From positions 3,101 to 67,100 of the forward strand of contig HF986692.1 of NCBI GenBank assembly GCA_000433175.1: a DNA stretch of 64,000 bases, in the 5' to 3' direction. The stretch is from Prevotella sp. CAG:1058. GTDB taxonomy: Bacteria > Bacteroidota > Bacteroidia > Bacteroidales > Bacteroidaceae. The translations under genes were made by a program, and so were the position numbers. This document shows positions 18,448 through 28,239 of the stretch, in pieces. The notes under the pieces were generated by a model. That model made no database searches. It had not been told where the DNA came from and worked only from the letters and a program-made list of their open reading frames with translations. How positions within the stretch are numbered: position 1 is the stretch's first letter; every line of letters starts with the position of its first letter.

Positions 18448-21051
18448 ATGAAAAGGTTTCTTCTTTTTATCACTACGGCGACGGCCATCGCCGCCAACGC
18501 CCAGGTCTATAAAGACCGCACGGCGTCGCCCCGCGAACGGGCGGAAAGCATAGTCAAGGAAATGACGCTTGACGAAAAAATCTCGCTGATGCGATATGAA
18601 TCACCGGCAATCCCCCGGCTGGGTATTGAGCAGTACAACTGGTGGAACGAAGCGCTGCACGGGGTTAGCCGTGCCGGCATAGCCACCGTCTTCCCCCAAC
18701 CGATAGGCATGGCGGCCACTTTCGACGACAAACTGGTATATGATGTATTCACCGTCGTGTCAGACGAGGCACGTGCCAAACACCACAAGGCAAAGAAGGA
18801 AGGTCCGTTGAAGATATACCAGGGGCTTACGTTCTGGACACCCAACGTCAACATTTACCGTGACCCACGATGGGGACGCGGGCACGAGACATACGGCGAA
18901 GACCCGTATCTGACCTCGAAAATGGGTGTTAGCGTGGTGCGCGGGCTTCAGGGTGACCATTACGAAGGAGGCGCGTTCACCGGCAAGAACCCGTTAAAGC
19001 ACTATAAGACAAACGCCTGTGCCAAGCACTATGCCGTACACAGCGGACCTGAATGGAGCCGCCATACGTACAACGCCAAGGATATTTCAGACCGCGACTT
19101 GCGTGAAACCTACCTGCCGGCGTTCCAGGCATTGGTGCAGAAGGGCAACGTAATGGAAGTGATGTGCGCCTACAACCGCTACGAGGGCGACCCTTGTTGC
19201 GGGTCAAACACGTTATTGCAAAAGATCCTGCGCAACGAATGGGGCTACCAAGGCATCGTCGTGTCGGACTGCTGGGCAGTGGATGACTTTTATTTCGAAG
19301 ACCGACATAACACCGAACCGGACAAGGAGCATGCCGTGGCGAAAGCCGTAAGGGCAGGTACCGACCTGGAGTGCGGACAAGCGTTCGGCGCACTGGCGGA
19401 AGCCGTGAAGCAAGGACTTGTGACTGAAGCGGAGATAGACCGTGCCGTAATCCGCCTGATGACCGCCCGCTACGCACTGGGCGAGATGGACCCTGACTCA
19501 ACTGTGGAATGGGCTAAGATCCCGTATTCGGTTGTCGACTGCCAGGCGCACAAGGACCTCGCGCTCGACGTGGCCCGCAAGTCGCTCGTCCTGCTGAAGA
19601 ACGACGGCGTGCTTCCCCTGCGCAAGGATATGAAGATAGGCATAATCGGCCCTAACGCCAACGATTCGGTGATGCAATGGGGCAACTACAACGGCTTCCC
19701 CTCGCACACCTCTACGCTGCTTTCAGCCATCAGGGAGCGTCTGCCCCAATCGCAGGTGGTCTATGTCCCCGGCTTCGACCATACGTCATCAGTAAGGCTT
19801 GAAAGCCTGCTCGAATACACTTCCGCATCCGGCAAGAAGGGATTTGACGCAAAGTTTTGGAAGAAGTTCACCCGCAATCCTGACGAAACGCCCTGCGACA
19901 TAACATACCATTACAGCACCCCGCTGACACTTACTACTGCCGGAGCCACGGTGTGGGCGCCAGAAGTGCCTCTCGGCGGATTTCTTGCCGAGTTTTCCAC
20001 AACTTTCGCTCCTGTAAAGACCGAAGACGTGACCTTTGCCGTGCAGGCGCAGGGTTTTCTGGAATTGTTCGTCAATGGCGAACGGGTATTCAACGGCGCA
20101 AACATGAAAGCCAACCAAGCCTACACCTTCAAAGCCGAAGCCGGCAAGGAATACGATATCAAGCTGCGCTTCAACGCTTCGGAAGGCGAATGCGCTTCGC
20201 TGAACTTCGACTTCGGACGCACCATCCCCCTCGATGTGGATAAGGCTGCCGCTGCCCTGGCCGATTGCGACGCCATCATCTATGCCGGCGGCTTGTCGCC
20301 ACAGCTCGAGGGCGAGGAAATGCCGGTCAAGATAGAGGGCTTCCGCAACGGCGACCGCGAAATCATAGAACTGCCCAAGATACAGACGGCAATGCTCGAG
20401 CGGCTGGGCAAAACAGGCAAGCCGGTGGTATTGGTAAACTTCTCAGGTTCGTGCGTCTCGCTCACGCGTGAAGAGAGTATGACGGATGCCATCCTGCAAG
20501 CATGGTATCCGGGACAAGCCGGAGGCGAGGCAGTGGCCGATGTGCTCTTCGGCGACTACAACCCGTCTGGACGCTTGCCGCTGACCTTCTTCCGCTCGAC
20601 AGCCGACCTGCCTGACATCGAGGATTACAACATCGAGGAAGGCGGCCGCACCTACCGCTACTTCAAGGGCGACCCGCTCTACCACTTCGGCTTCGGACTG
20701 TCATACACTGAATTCGAGTACGGCAAGGCAAAAGCAAGAAAGGAGGGCGGCAACTATGTGCTCACCATACCCGTTACCAACAAGGGCGACCGTGCAGGCG
20801 ACGAGATAGTCCAGGTGTACGTTTCTTATCCGAAAGACACGTTCGGCCCCTCGCGTGCCCTCCGCGCCTACCGCCGTGTAAGCATCCAGCCGGGACAGAC
20901 CGAGAAGGTGGAAATAACGCTTGCTCCCGAACAGTTCGAGTGGTTCGACTATGAGACATTGAGGATGAAGCCCCTCCAGGGCGAATACATCGTTTCTTAC
21001 GGTCCGTCGTCCGACCCTGCCTGCCTGAAATCAATCACCGTGAACAGATGA
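18448..21051 (+). CDS. GH3 beta-xylosidase/beta-glucosidase with PA14-like insert
   Basis: The 867-residue secreted enzyme starts at MKRFLLFITTATAIAANA (signal peptide); the longer frame from 18403 was rejected. The GH3 barrel carries YNWWNEALHGV, typical of beta-xylosidase members, KHYAVHSGPE, and the nucleophile Asp in VVSDCWAVDD (about residue 273). The second alpha/beta domain is interrupted by a PA14-like beta domain (about 470-610). A fibronectin III-like domain ends the protein. It should release xylose or glucose from the non-reducing end of oligosaccharides in the periplasm. It lies directly downstream of the HTCS, its probable regulator. Confidence 0.92.
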   Translation: MKRFLLFITTATAIAANAQVYKDRTASPRERAESIVKEMTLDEKISLMRYESPAIPRLGIEQYNWWNEALHGVSRAGIATVFPQPIGMAATFDDKLVYDVFTVVSDEARAKHHKAKKEGPLKIYQGLTFWTPNVNIYRDPRWGRGHETYGEDPYLTSKMGVSVVRGLQGDHYEGGAFTGKNPLKHYKTNACAKHYAVHSGPEWSRHTYNAKDISDRDLRETYLPAFQALVQKGNVMEVMCAYNRYEGDPCCGSNTLLQKILRNEWGYQGIVVSDCWAVDDFYFEDRHNTEPDKEHAVAKAVRAGTDLECGQAFGALAEAVKQGLVTEAEIDRAVIRLMTARYALGEMDPDSTVEWAKIPYSVVDCQAHKDLALDVARKSLVLLKNDGVLPLRKDMKIGIIGPNANDSVMQWGNYNGFPSHTSTLLSAIRERLPQSQVVYVPGFDHTSSVRLESLLEYTSASGKKGFDAKFWKKFTRNPDETPCDITYHYSTPLTLTTAGATVWAPEVPLGGFLAEFSTTFAPVKTEDVTFAVQAQGFLELFVNGERVFNGANMKANQAYTFKAEAGKEYDIKLRFNASEGECASLNFDFGRTIPLDVDKAAAALADCDAIIYAGGLSPQLEGEEMPVKIEGFRNGDREIIELPKIQTAMLERLGKTGKPVVLVNFSGSCVSLTREESMTDAILQAWYPGQAGGEAVADVLFGDYNPSGRLPLTFFRSTADLPDIEDYNIEEGGRTYRYFKGDPLYHFGFGLSYTEFEYGKAKARKEGGNYVLTIPVTNKGDRAGDEIVQVYVSYPKDTFGPSRALRAYRRVSIQPGQTEKVEITLAPEQFEWFDYETLRMKPLQGEYIVSYGPSSDPACLKSITVNR

Positions 21052-21340
21052 CCTGCCTCCCGGCCGGAGGCACGAACTTCGGTTCTCCACTCATTAATTG
21101 ATGAATGAGCTTAGATTAACGTGAGTTCGATGAATCATAAGTAATTACAAATTTGGTGAAAAGACACATTGACCGCATTGCTCTGATTTCATCGGACCCA
21201 CGTTGTTTTTTTTATCGTTTACTGCCCTGTCCCTGCATGATAAGGCCTCCTTTATGATTTGAAGCCATTACGACAAGATATTCCATAATACCCCACCGCA
21301 ACGGCGACGTGTTACGGCTGGCTATGCAGGAGACGGCATA

Positions 21341-21432
21341 TTGCAGTGCGGAAGGTAACCTTTCGGCCGCTGAAAGGCCGTCTTTTACAACGCAAAAGGT
21401 TACCTTTTGCAAAGCGTTGGCAGTCAAGGCGT
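21341..21432. repeat. Family A modular palindromic repeat
   Basis: Units such as GCAAAAGGTTACCTTTTGC and GAAAGGCCGTCTTTTAC occupy the middle of the 478-bp gap after the GH3 gene. Before the repeat, 21052-21340 shows no gene or clear terminator. Confidence 0.7.
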
Positions 21433-21478
21433 TACAGCACAAGCGCAATGGCGCGCCGCAAACAAACCGCCCGAAAAA

Positions 21479-21510
21479 TTTGCTTCATAATGACAAATGG
21501 CGTAATTTTG
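21479..21510 (+). promoter_or_regulatory. Bacteroidota promoter TTTG-N20-TAATTTTG
   Basis: The -33 box TTTG is at 21479-21482 and the -7 box TAATTTTG at 21503-21510, with ideal 20-bp spacing. The -7 box ends 19 bases before the dipeptidase start. Confidence 0.8.
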
Positions 21511-21529
21511 CCTTAAAAATTACCCGAAT

Positions 21530-22201
21530 ATGATTAAACTCTTACTTACCGTGGCGCTCGCCGCCGCACTGTCAGCCCCCGCGGCAGCCCAGAAGACCAA
21601 GACCGAACAGTCGCTGGAGCGGCAGGGCATGGTAGACATACACACGAAAGACAAGACGATAAAGGTAAGCCTGATGTACGCCAGGGCGGACAACTTCACC
21701 GGCACAGTGCTTTACACCGACCTCAATCGCGCCTACCTGCACCCCAAGGCGGCCGCCGCACTGGCCAAGGCGCAGAAGCGGCTGAAGCAGCTGCGCCCCG
21801 ACCTGAGCCTGAAAGTGTATGACGCGGTGCGCCCGATGAGCATACAGCAGAAGATGTGGGACAAGGTGAAGAACACGCCGCAGTACTTCTACGTGAGCAA
21901 TCCGGCGCGCGGCGGCGGCCTGCACAACTACGGCATGGCTGTCGACATAACGCTGTGCAACGCCAAGGGCGACACGCTCGACATGGGCACGAAGATAGAC
22001 TACATGGGCAAGGCGGCACACATAGACAACGAGGCGGCGCTCGTGAAGAGCGGACGCATAAGCCGCCAGGCACTGAAGAACCGCCAGCTGCTGCGCGAAG
22101 TGATGCGCTACGCCGGCTTCAAACCGCTGCGCACCGAGTGGTGGCACTTCAACTACATATCAAGGGCTACGGCAAAGAAGTACTATAAAGTGATAAAATA
22201 A
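21530..22201 (+). CDS. D-alanyl-D-alanine dipeptidase (VanX/DdpX-like, M15D)
   Basis: The 223-residue protein has a short signal peptide followed by an M15D peptidase domain. The zinc site reads LHNYGMAVDI (His and Asp) and EWWHFNY (catalytic Glu and third zinc ligand), with the conserved YDAVRP before it. It should cleave D-Ala-D-Ala dipeptide. A signal peptide suggests a periplasmic role in peptidoglycan turnover, unlike cytoplasmic VanX of resistance clusters. No vanHA-like genes are nearby. It has its own promoter and stands alone. Confidence 0.88.
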   Translation: MIKLLLTVALAAALSAPAAAQKTKTEQSLERQGMVDIHTKDKTIKVSLMYARADNFTGTVLYTDLNRAYLHPKAAAALAKAQKRLKQLRPDLSLKVYDAVRPMSIQQKMWDKVKNTPQYFYVSNPARGGGLHNYGMAVDITLCNAKGDTLDMGTKIDYMGKAAHIDNEAALVKSGRISRQALKNRQLLREVMRYAGFKPLRTEWWHFNYISRATAKKYYKVIK

Positions 22202-22385
22202 CGGCCGTGGAGCGGTAAGACAGCAACCGGAAAATTACAAAACAGTAACCAGGAAGCAATAAGACAACGACCGGAAGATAACAAGACTGCCACCACGGAA
22301 TAATAAGACAACAGCCACAAAGCCGCCCGAGCCAAATACGGCACCGGCCACAGGCAAGCCGTCAGGCACAGCCCCACCCTCCTAT

Positions 22386-22460
22386 CGGTCCCATCAGTCC
22401 CATCGCTCCCATAGGTTCCATTCCTCCCATTACTCCCATCCGTTCCATTACTCCCATCCC
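22386..22460. repeat. Degenerate nonamer tandem repeat (family B)
   Basis: About eight copies of a 9-nt unit near CTCCCATYN (ending in ATTACTCCCATCC) run up to the start of the methyltransferase gene. Before it, 22202-22385 holds a loosely repeated AATAAGACAAC-type sequence and no gene. Confidence 0.75.
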
Positions 22461-22470
22461 CCAAAAAACC

Positions 22471-23715
22471 ATGACCACCGAAGAATTCATCAGAGCCAAC
22501 GCCGACGCCGACATCAGCCGCCTCGCCCTGCAACACGCCGGGCGCACGGACATCGACCTGCCCTACGCCCTCGACCAGATAGCAGGCCGCCGCAAGGCGC
22601 GCCTTAAGCTGCCGCAGTGGGCTGCGACCGAGGGCATCGTCTACCCGCCCCACCTCTCCATGGAGCAGTGTTCGTCGGAACAGACGGCGCGCTACAAGGC
22701 CGACGTGGCGGCAAGACTGATGAAAGAGGCCACCAACGAAAAGCCCGCAACAACCACAGACGGCACGGGCAGCTCTGTGCTCGTAGACCTCACGGGCGGC
22801 TTCGGGGTCGACTTCTCATACCTTGCGCCGCTGTTCGGCCGCGCCGTCTACATAGAGCGCCAGAGCCGTTTGTGTGACATCTCACGGCACAACATGGCTT
22901 GTCTGGGCATCACCCAGGCCGAGGTGGTTTGCGGCGATTGTACGCAAATTATCGAAGCTTTGGGCCACGCCACCATGATTTACGCCGACCCGGCACGCCG
23001 CGACGGCCACGGCGGGCGCACATTCGCCATAAGCGACTGCACACCCGACGTGCTCGCGCTAAGGGACACGCTGCTGGCAAGAGCCGACTTCACCATGATA
23101 AAGCTCTCGCCAATGCTCGACTGGCGCAAGGCAGTGGCCGACATGGGCGGCTGCGTGGGCGAGGTCCACATCGTGTCGGCAGGCAACGAGTGCAAGGAAC
23201 TGCTGCTCGTCGTGTCGTCACGATACGCCGGACTTGAGCGCGTTTATTGCGTTAACGACGGTCAGGCATTCTCTTTCACGCCCGAGGAAGCCTCAACACA
23301 ACCCGCAACATACAGTCCTGCGGCACCCGGCGGCACGCCCGGCGACGCCACGCCGCCCTACCTCTACGAGCCCAACGCATCGCTGATGAAGGCGGGATGC
23401 TTCGCCCTCATAGCCCGACGGTACGGCGCAAGGCAGGTAAGCCGCGACAGCCACTTGTTCATTTCGGCAGAAGCCATAACCGATTTCCCCGGCCGCTCGT
23501 TCACCGTAAAGGCCGTTACGACCATGAACAAGCGCGAACTGAAAGCCGCACTCGCCGGCATCGACCGCGCCAACGTCAGCGTAAGGAACTTCCCCATGAC
23601 AGCCGACGCACTGCGCAAGAAGCTCCGCCTGAAGGACGGTGGCGGCATTTACATCTTCGGAACAACCGCCGAAGACGGCCGGCACCTGCTTTTTGTATGC
23701 GAAAAACATGTTTAA
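22471..23715 (+). CDS. Class I SAM-dependent methyltransferase with THUMP-like C-domain
   Basis: The 414-residue cytosolic protein has an N-terminal helical region, then a Rossmann methyltransferase fold. Motif I is LVDLTGGFGVDF (about 106-117), with a YIERQ acidic loop end and a DPARRDG motif IV-like catalytic loop (about 171). A C-terminal THUMP-like domain (about 305-414) follows. This layout is known as a conserved Bacteroidota protein of unknown substrate; RNA methylation is an inference from the THUMP-like part. The start at 22471 lies 10 bases after a nonamer repeat and has no clear ribosome site. A hairpin terminator follows. Confidence 0.75.
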   Translation: MTTEEFIRANADADISRLALQHAGRTDIDLPYALDQIAGRRKARLKLPQWAATEGIVYPPHLSMEQCSSEQTARYKADVAARLMKEATNEKPATTTDGTGSSVLVDLTGGFGVDFSYLAPLFGRAVYIERQSRLCDISRHNMACLGITQAEVVCGDCTQIIEALGHATMIYADPARRDGHGGRTFAISDCTPDVLALRDTLLARADFTMIKLSPMLDWRKAVADMGGCVGEVHIVSAGNECKELLLVVSSRYAGLERVYCVNDGQAFSFTPEEASTQPATYSPAAPGGTPGDATPPYLYEPNASLMKAGCFALIARRYGARQVSRDSHLFISAEAITDFPGRSFTVKAVTTMNKRELKAALAGIDRANVSVRNFPMTADALRKKLRLKDGGGIYIFGTTAEDGRHLLFVCEKHV

Positions 23716-23758
23716 AGGCTTTTGAAAAGTTTACTTTCCGGCATTACTTCAACTTCAT

Positions 23759-23797
23759 AACGCATTGAAAACACGGCATTTACGTTTTCAATGCGTT
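23759..23797. terminator. Hairpin terminator
   Basis: A perfect 14-bp stem (AACGCATTGAAAAC with its complement) and an 11-nt loop, followed by a T-rich stretch, lie after the methyltransferase gene. Confidence 0.8.
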
Positions 23798-23841
23798 TAC
23801 TTTTATGCTTACTTGCCACTACACCCTGCCGTTTAACTTAT

Positions 23842-23849
23842 TACCTTTG
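23842..23849 (+). promoter_or_regulatory. -7 box TACCTTTG
   Basis: It matches TAnnTTTG and lies 24 bases before the second GH3 start. No well-placed -33 box is seen. Confidence 0.6.
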
Positions 23850-23872
23850 CGCCGAAAACAAAATTTTACCTT

Positions 23873-26221
23873 ATGCTTAAGAAAACCTTACTTGTATCCG
23901 CGCTTGCGGCAATAGGCTGCATGAACATCAGCGGACAGAACTATCCAAAATTAGGAGTAGACCCCATTGAGAAGGTCATCGACGCAATGACTCTCGACGA
24001 AAAACTCGACATGGTAATAGGTGCCGCCGGCATCGAGACCCAAGCCTCGGCAACCGTGGGAAGCTCGGCAGAGCTTGTTCCGGGTGCTGCCGGACAGCTG
24101 AACGCCATCCCGCGCCTGGGCATTCCTGCAATAGTAGTGGCCGACGGACCCGCCGGCGTGAGGATAAACCCCACCCGCCAGGGCACAGACAAGACGTTCT
24201 ACTGCACCCACTTCCCCGTAGCCACGGTGGTAAGCTCGACCTGGAACACCGAACTTGCACGCCAGATAGGCCTGGCTATGGGCGACGAGACGCGCCACTA
24301 CGGCGTCGACGTGCTGCTGGCGCCTGCCACCAACATAATGCGCAACCCGCTTAACGGACGCAACTTCGAGTATTATTCGGAAGACCCGCTGCTCGCCGGC
24401 AAGATATGCGCTGCCGTAGTTGGCGGCGTACAGAGCAACGGCGTGGGTACGTCGCTCAAGCATTTCGCCCTGAACAGCCAGGAAACAAACCGCACGAGCA
24501 ACAACGTGATAGGCACGCCGCGCACGTTCCGCGAGATTTACCTCAAGCCTTTCGAGATTGTAGTGAAAGAGTCGCAGCCATGGACGGTGATGACTTCGTA
24601 CAACAAGATTAACGGAACTATGGCAAGCGAGCGCGCCGACCTCGTAACGGAGATACTCCGCCACGAATGGGGATTCAAGGGAATGGTGATGACCGACTGG
24701 TTCGGCGGACAGTCGGCAACCGCACAGATGGAGGCCGGCAACGACCTGCTGATGCCCGGCAAGAAGACACAGAGGGACGAACTGAAGAAAGCAATCGTGA
24801 ACGGACGCCTCTCGATGGAAATAGTCGACCGCAACGTGCGCCACATACTCGAGTGCATAATGAAGACCCCGGCGTTCAAAGGCATCAAGGCCGACAACAA
24901 CCCTGACCTGAAGGCACACGCCGTGGTAACGCGCAACGCCGCCACCGAGGGCATGGTATTGCTCAAGAACGAGGGCGGAGTGCTGCCTCTCGGCAATTCA
25001 ACCAGGAAGGTTGCCGTCTTCGGACGCACTGCATACGACTTCATCGCGGGCGGTACAGGCTCGGGCGACGTCAACCACGCCTACGTGGTAAGCCTCACAC
25101 AGGGCCTCGACAACGCCGGACTGAAGATTGACAAGACCGTGCAGAAGGCATACGAAAAATACATTCCGGCTGCCAAGGCTGCACGCCCCGACGACGGCGA
25201 AGGCCTGAGAAAGTTCATGCCGAAAGACCTTATCGACGAGATGCAGATACCTGCCGGCATGCTGGCCAAGGCTGCAAAGAGCAACGACATGGCGATAATC
25301 ACCATCGGCAAGACCTCAGGCGAATTCCTCGACAGGAAGGTAAGCAACAACTTCAACCTGACAAAAGCCGAGCAGGAGATGATAGACGGCGTGTGCAACG
25401 AGTTCCACAAGGCCGGCAAGAAGGTAGTAGTAATCCTCAACGTGTGCGGCCCCATCGAGACAGCAAGCTGGACATCTAAACCCGATGCAATCCTCAACGT
25501 ATGGCTGCCCGGACAGGAAGGAGGCAACTCCGTGGCCGACGTGCTCACCGGCAAGGAATGTCCGTCGGGACGCCTGCCAATGACATGGCCCCTGACTTAC
25601 AACGACGTGAACAACAAGGCTGACTTCCCTATGCCCGACGACATCAGCGACGAGATGATAGACAAGGCCATAACAGGCTTCGCCGACAAGCGTACAACGG
25701 GCACGGTGCGCAACTTCGACTTCACCGAATACAACGAAGGCGTGTACGTAGGCTACCGCTACTACACTACAAAGGGCGTCAAGGTGGCTTACCCCTTCGG
25801 CTACGGACTCAGCTACACAACATTCGAGAAGAGCGCCCCGCAGGCAACTGTAAACGCCGACGGCGACATCACAGTCAAAGTGAACGTAAAAAACACGGGC
25901 AACACGGCCGGCAAAGAGGTTGTCGAGGTCTACGTGGCAGCTCCCGGCAAGGACATGGATAAGCCCGCACGCGAGCTTAAAGGCTTCGCAAAGACACGCA
26001 AGCTGGCTCCCGGAGAGGCGCAAGCCGTAGAGATAACAATACCTTACAGCCGCCTGGCATCGTTCTGCGAGAAGGACAGCCAGTGGCAGGTAGAGGGCGG
26101 AGAATACAAGGTTATGGTGGCCGACAACGCCGCCGACGCAGCTCCTCTGACCGTAACCGTAAGCGAGAAGGCCGGCGTTACGGAGAAGGTAAGACCATGC
26201 CTGCTGCCCGAAATGAAATGA
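23873..26221 (+). CDS. GH3 beta-glucosidase-type glycosidase
   Basis: The 782-residue secreted enzyme has a signal peptide, a GH3 barrel with LKHFALNSQETNR and the nucleophile Asp in VMTDWFGGQ (about residue 275), a second alpha/beta sandwich domain, and a C-terminal fibronectin III-like domain (NTGNTAGKEVVEVYV). It lacks the WWNEALHGV xylosidase motif of the GH3 at 18448, so beta-glucosidase or a related exo-beta-glycosidase is more likely. It has its own promoter. The downstream esterase and rhamnosidase-like genes run the same way, which suggests joint use on plant glycans or glycosides. Confidence 0.92.
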   Translation: MLKKTLLVSALAAIGCMNISGQNYPKLGVDPIEKVIDAMTLDEKLDMVIGAAGIETQASATVGSSAELVPGAAGQLNAIPRLGIPAIVVADGPAGVRINPTRQGTDKTFYCTHFPVATVVSSTWNTELARQIGLAMGDETRHYGVDVLLAPATNIMRNPLNGRNFEYYSEDPLLAGKICAAVVGGVQSNGVGTSLKHFALNSQETNRTSNNVIGTPRTFREIYLKPFEIVVKESQPWTVMTSYNKINGTMASERADLVTEILRHEWGFKGMVMTDWFGGQSATAQMEAGNDLLMPGKKTQRDELKKAIVNGRLSMEIVDRNVRHILECIMKTPAFKGIKADNNPDLKAHAVVTRNAATEGMVLLKNEGGVLPLGNSTRKVAVFGRTAYDFIAGGTGSGDVNHAYVVSLTQGLDNAGLKIDKTVQKAYEKYIPAAKAARPDDGEGLRKFMPKDLIDEMQIPAGMLAKAAKSNDMAIITIGKTSGEFLDRKVSNNFNLTKAEQEMIDGVCNEFHKAGKKVVVILNVCGPIETASWTSKPDAILNVWLPGQEGGNSVADVLTGKECPSGRLPMTWPLTYNDVNNKADFPMPDDISDEMIDKAITGFADKRTTGTVRNFDFTEYNEGVYVGYRYYTTKGVKVAYPFGYGLSYTTFEKSAPQATVNADGDITVKVNVKNTGNTAGKEVVEVYVAAPGKDMDKPARELKGFAKTRKLAPGEAQAVEITIPYSRLASFCEKDSQWQVEGGEYKVMVADNAADAAPLTVTVSEKAGVTEKVRPCLLPEMK

Positions 26222-26233
26222 TAACATAAGCTA

Positions 26234-26280
26234 CGGTTCATCCTGACCGGATGACTGGAACATCCGGCCGGAATGAACCG
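26234..26280. repeat. 20-bp near-perfect inverted repeat
   Basis: Arms 26234-26253 and 26261-26280 match at 18 of 20 positions around a 7-nt loop, just after the GH3 stop. No T tail follows. It may act as a weak terminator or mRNA-stabilising hairpin. The rest of the 325-bp gap before the esterase shows no gene. Confidence 0.65.
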
Positions 26281-26546
26281 GTAAAAGAAGCTCTCCCAAT
26301 GCTCAACATGAAGGTATTTAAGATTGGTTTCCACAGCCTACCGCAACGGCGAAGGCTGGCATAAGGATAAGTTTGACGGAAGCAGTGAGTGAGGATAATA
26401 TCTTTCACCCTGCTTCCTTTACCTGTTTTTCCGGCAACAGTCCAATACCATGCAAGACACTTGCCGGAACGCCTGCTGCACGGTCTGCCAACACCAGGCC
26501 CGGCCGCAGCCGCAACAAACCGCAACAATCAGAAAACACAATAATA

Positions 26547-28154
26547 ATGAAAAAACTGTTTATATCTCTCGCGCTGGCGTTAGCTACGATGACGGCCGGC
26601 GCACAAGGACCGCAGGCCAGGACGGCCGCGGGAGTGCTCGAAGGCACTTACGAGTCAGGAATAAAGGTATTCAAAGGCGTGCCTTTCGCCCAGCCGCCGG
26701 TCGGCGAGCTGCGCTGGAAGGCGCCGCAGCCGGTCAAACCGTGGAGCGGAGTAAGGGCGGCCAAGGAGTTCGGCCCCAACCCTATGCAGCAGAACATCTT
26801 CGGCGACATGGACTTCGGCACGGACAATATGAGCGAGGACTGCCTCTACCTGAACATCTGGACACCGGCGAAGACCATGACCGAGAAGCTGCCCGTACTC
26901 ATCTACTTCAACGGCGGCGGGCTTATGGCAGGCTCGGGCAGCGAGCCGCGCTACGCGGGAGCTTCCATGGCACGCAACGGGATAATCTCAATAACAGCCA
27001 ACTACCGTGAAGGAATATTCGGCTTCTTCACTCATCCCGAACTGTCAAAGGAGACTTCTTACAAAGGTTCGGGCAACTACGGATTCCTCGACCAGGCGGC
27101 TGCCATCAAATGGGTGAAGGACAACATCGCAGCATTCGGCGGCGACCCGAACAAGATTACAATCGTAGGCGAGTCGGCAGGTTCGGCATCCGTAAGCGCG
27201 CTGATGGCCTCGCCGCTCTGCAAGGGACTGTTCGCACAGGCCATGGGCTCGAGTTCATCGATCATCGGTTACGACAAGCTGCCGACCCTGGAAGAAGGCG
27301 AAAAGGCCGGAGTAGAGACCATGAAGGCCATGGGATGCAAGTCTTTGGCAGAAATGAGGGCACTCTCTGCCGAGGAACTGCTCAAGAAGTCTTCTACAAA
27401 CTACATGAACAAGATGTACAACATCGACGGTTACTTCTTCACAGAGCAGCCTGTCGAGACCTTCAAGAACGGCCGTCAGGCACAGGTGCCGCTGCTCGTA
27501 GGATGGAACTCGACCGAGGTGCCCATCACATTTGTCATCGGCAAGCGCCCGCTGACGATAGCTTCGGTCAAGGAAGCCATAACCCCGCGCTTCGGCAATG
27601 ACACCGGGAAGGTAATGGAAGCCTACGGACTGAAGACTGACGCAGACGTCAGCGGACTGCCGGGAGCACGCCTCGCAGCCGACATGTTCGTAGGATTTGC
27701 CACATGGAAATGGAGCGACATGCACAAGAAGACCGGCAACCAGCCCGTATACCGCTATCTGTACTGCCACCCGAGACCCGCCATGCGCAACGCTGACATG
27801 GTGCCGGGACTGGCAGGAGGCGTACAGAAGAAGACCGAGGAGAACAAGAACGCGCTGACAGTAAGCGGCGCCGTTCACTCTGCCGACATCGAATATGCAA
27901 TGGGCAACCTGCCTACAAACCGTGTTTACGACTGGCAGCCTGAGGACTTCACGGTATCTGAGATATTCCAGGGCTACTACCTCAACTTCGTAAAAACGGG
28001 CAACCCCAACGGTCTCGGACTGCCCGAGTGGACTCCAACCAACGGACAACAGACTCCGACGGTAATGCAGATTGACGTCAACTCATACCTGAAGGCCGAC
28101 CCTCAGCTTGAGAACATATACACAACCGTAGACGCCGTGGTAAGCGGTAAATAA
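26547..28154 (+). CDS. Secreted type B carboxylesterase
   Basis: The 535-residue enzyme starts at MKKLFISLALALATMTAGA (signal peptide); the reading frame upstream to 26373 is non-coding in character. It has the alpha/beta-hydrolase type B pattern: GVPFAQPPVGELRWKAP near the N-terminus, EDCLYLNIW, the oxyanion FNGGG, the nucleophile elbow GESAGSAS (about residue 205) and a late His in GAVHSADI. It should cleave carboxyl esters, for example acyl or aromatic groups on glycans. It lies between a GH3 and a rhamnosidase-like gene. Confidence 0.9.
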   Translation: MKKLFISLALALATMTAGAQGPQARTAAGVLEGTYESGIKVFKGVPFAQPPVGELRWKAPQPVKPWSGVRAAKEFGPNPMQQNIFGDMDFGTDNMSEDCLYLNIWTPAKTMTEKLPVLIYFNGGGLMAGSGSEPRYAGASMARNGIISITANYREGIFGFFTHPELSKETSYKGSGNYGFLDQAAAIKWVKDNIAAFGGDPNKITIVGESAGSASVSALMASPLCKGLFAQAMGSSSSIIGYDKLPTLEEGEKAGVETMKAMGCKSLAEMRALSAEELLKKSSTNYMNKMYNIDGYFFTEQPVETFKNGRQAQVPLLVGWNSTEVPITFVIGKRPLTIASVKEAITPRFGNDTGKVMEAYGLKTDADVSGLPGARLAADMFVGFATWKWSDMHKKTGNQPVYRYLYCHPRPAMRNADMVPGLAGGVQKKTEENKNALTVSGAVHSADIEYAMGNLPTNRVYDWQPEDFTVSEIFQGYYLNFVKTGNPNGLGLPEWTPTNGQQTPTVMQIDVNSYLKADPQLENIYTTVDAVVSGK

Positions 28155-28161
28155 CACATAC

Positions 28162-28203
28162 GACACACAGGCATGGCAGTACAAACCGCCATGCCTGTGC
28201 GTC
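28162..28203 (+). terminator. Hairpin between esterase and rhamnosidase genes
   Basis: A 16-bp stem with one mismatch (GACACACAGGCATGGC with its partner) is followed by a short T run (CTTT). Partial termination or mRNA processing between the two genes is possible. Confidence 0.6.
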
Positions 28204-28239
28204 TTTAGGCAAACCTGACATAAGAAAAACTACTAACGC

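Noticed and set aside
21530-22201. Vancomycin-resistance vanX
   Set aside because: It carries a signal peptide and stands alone with no vanH/vanA-like genes, so a cell-wall turnover role is more likely.
22386-22460. CRISPR array
   Set aside because: Units are 9 nt, degenerate and without spacers of constant size; there are no cas genes in the window.
26373-26546. N-terminal extension of the carboxylesterase
   Set aside because: The clear signal peptide begins at 26547 and the upstream frame has no protein-like features.
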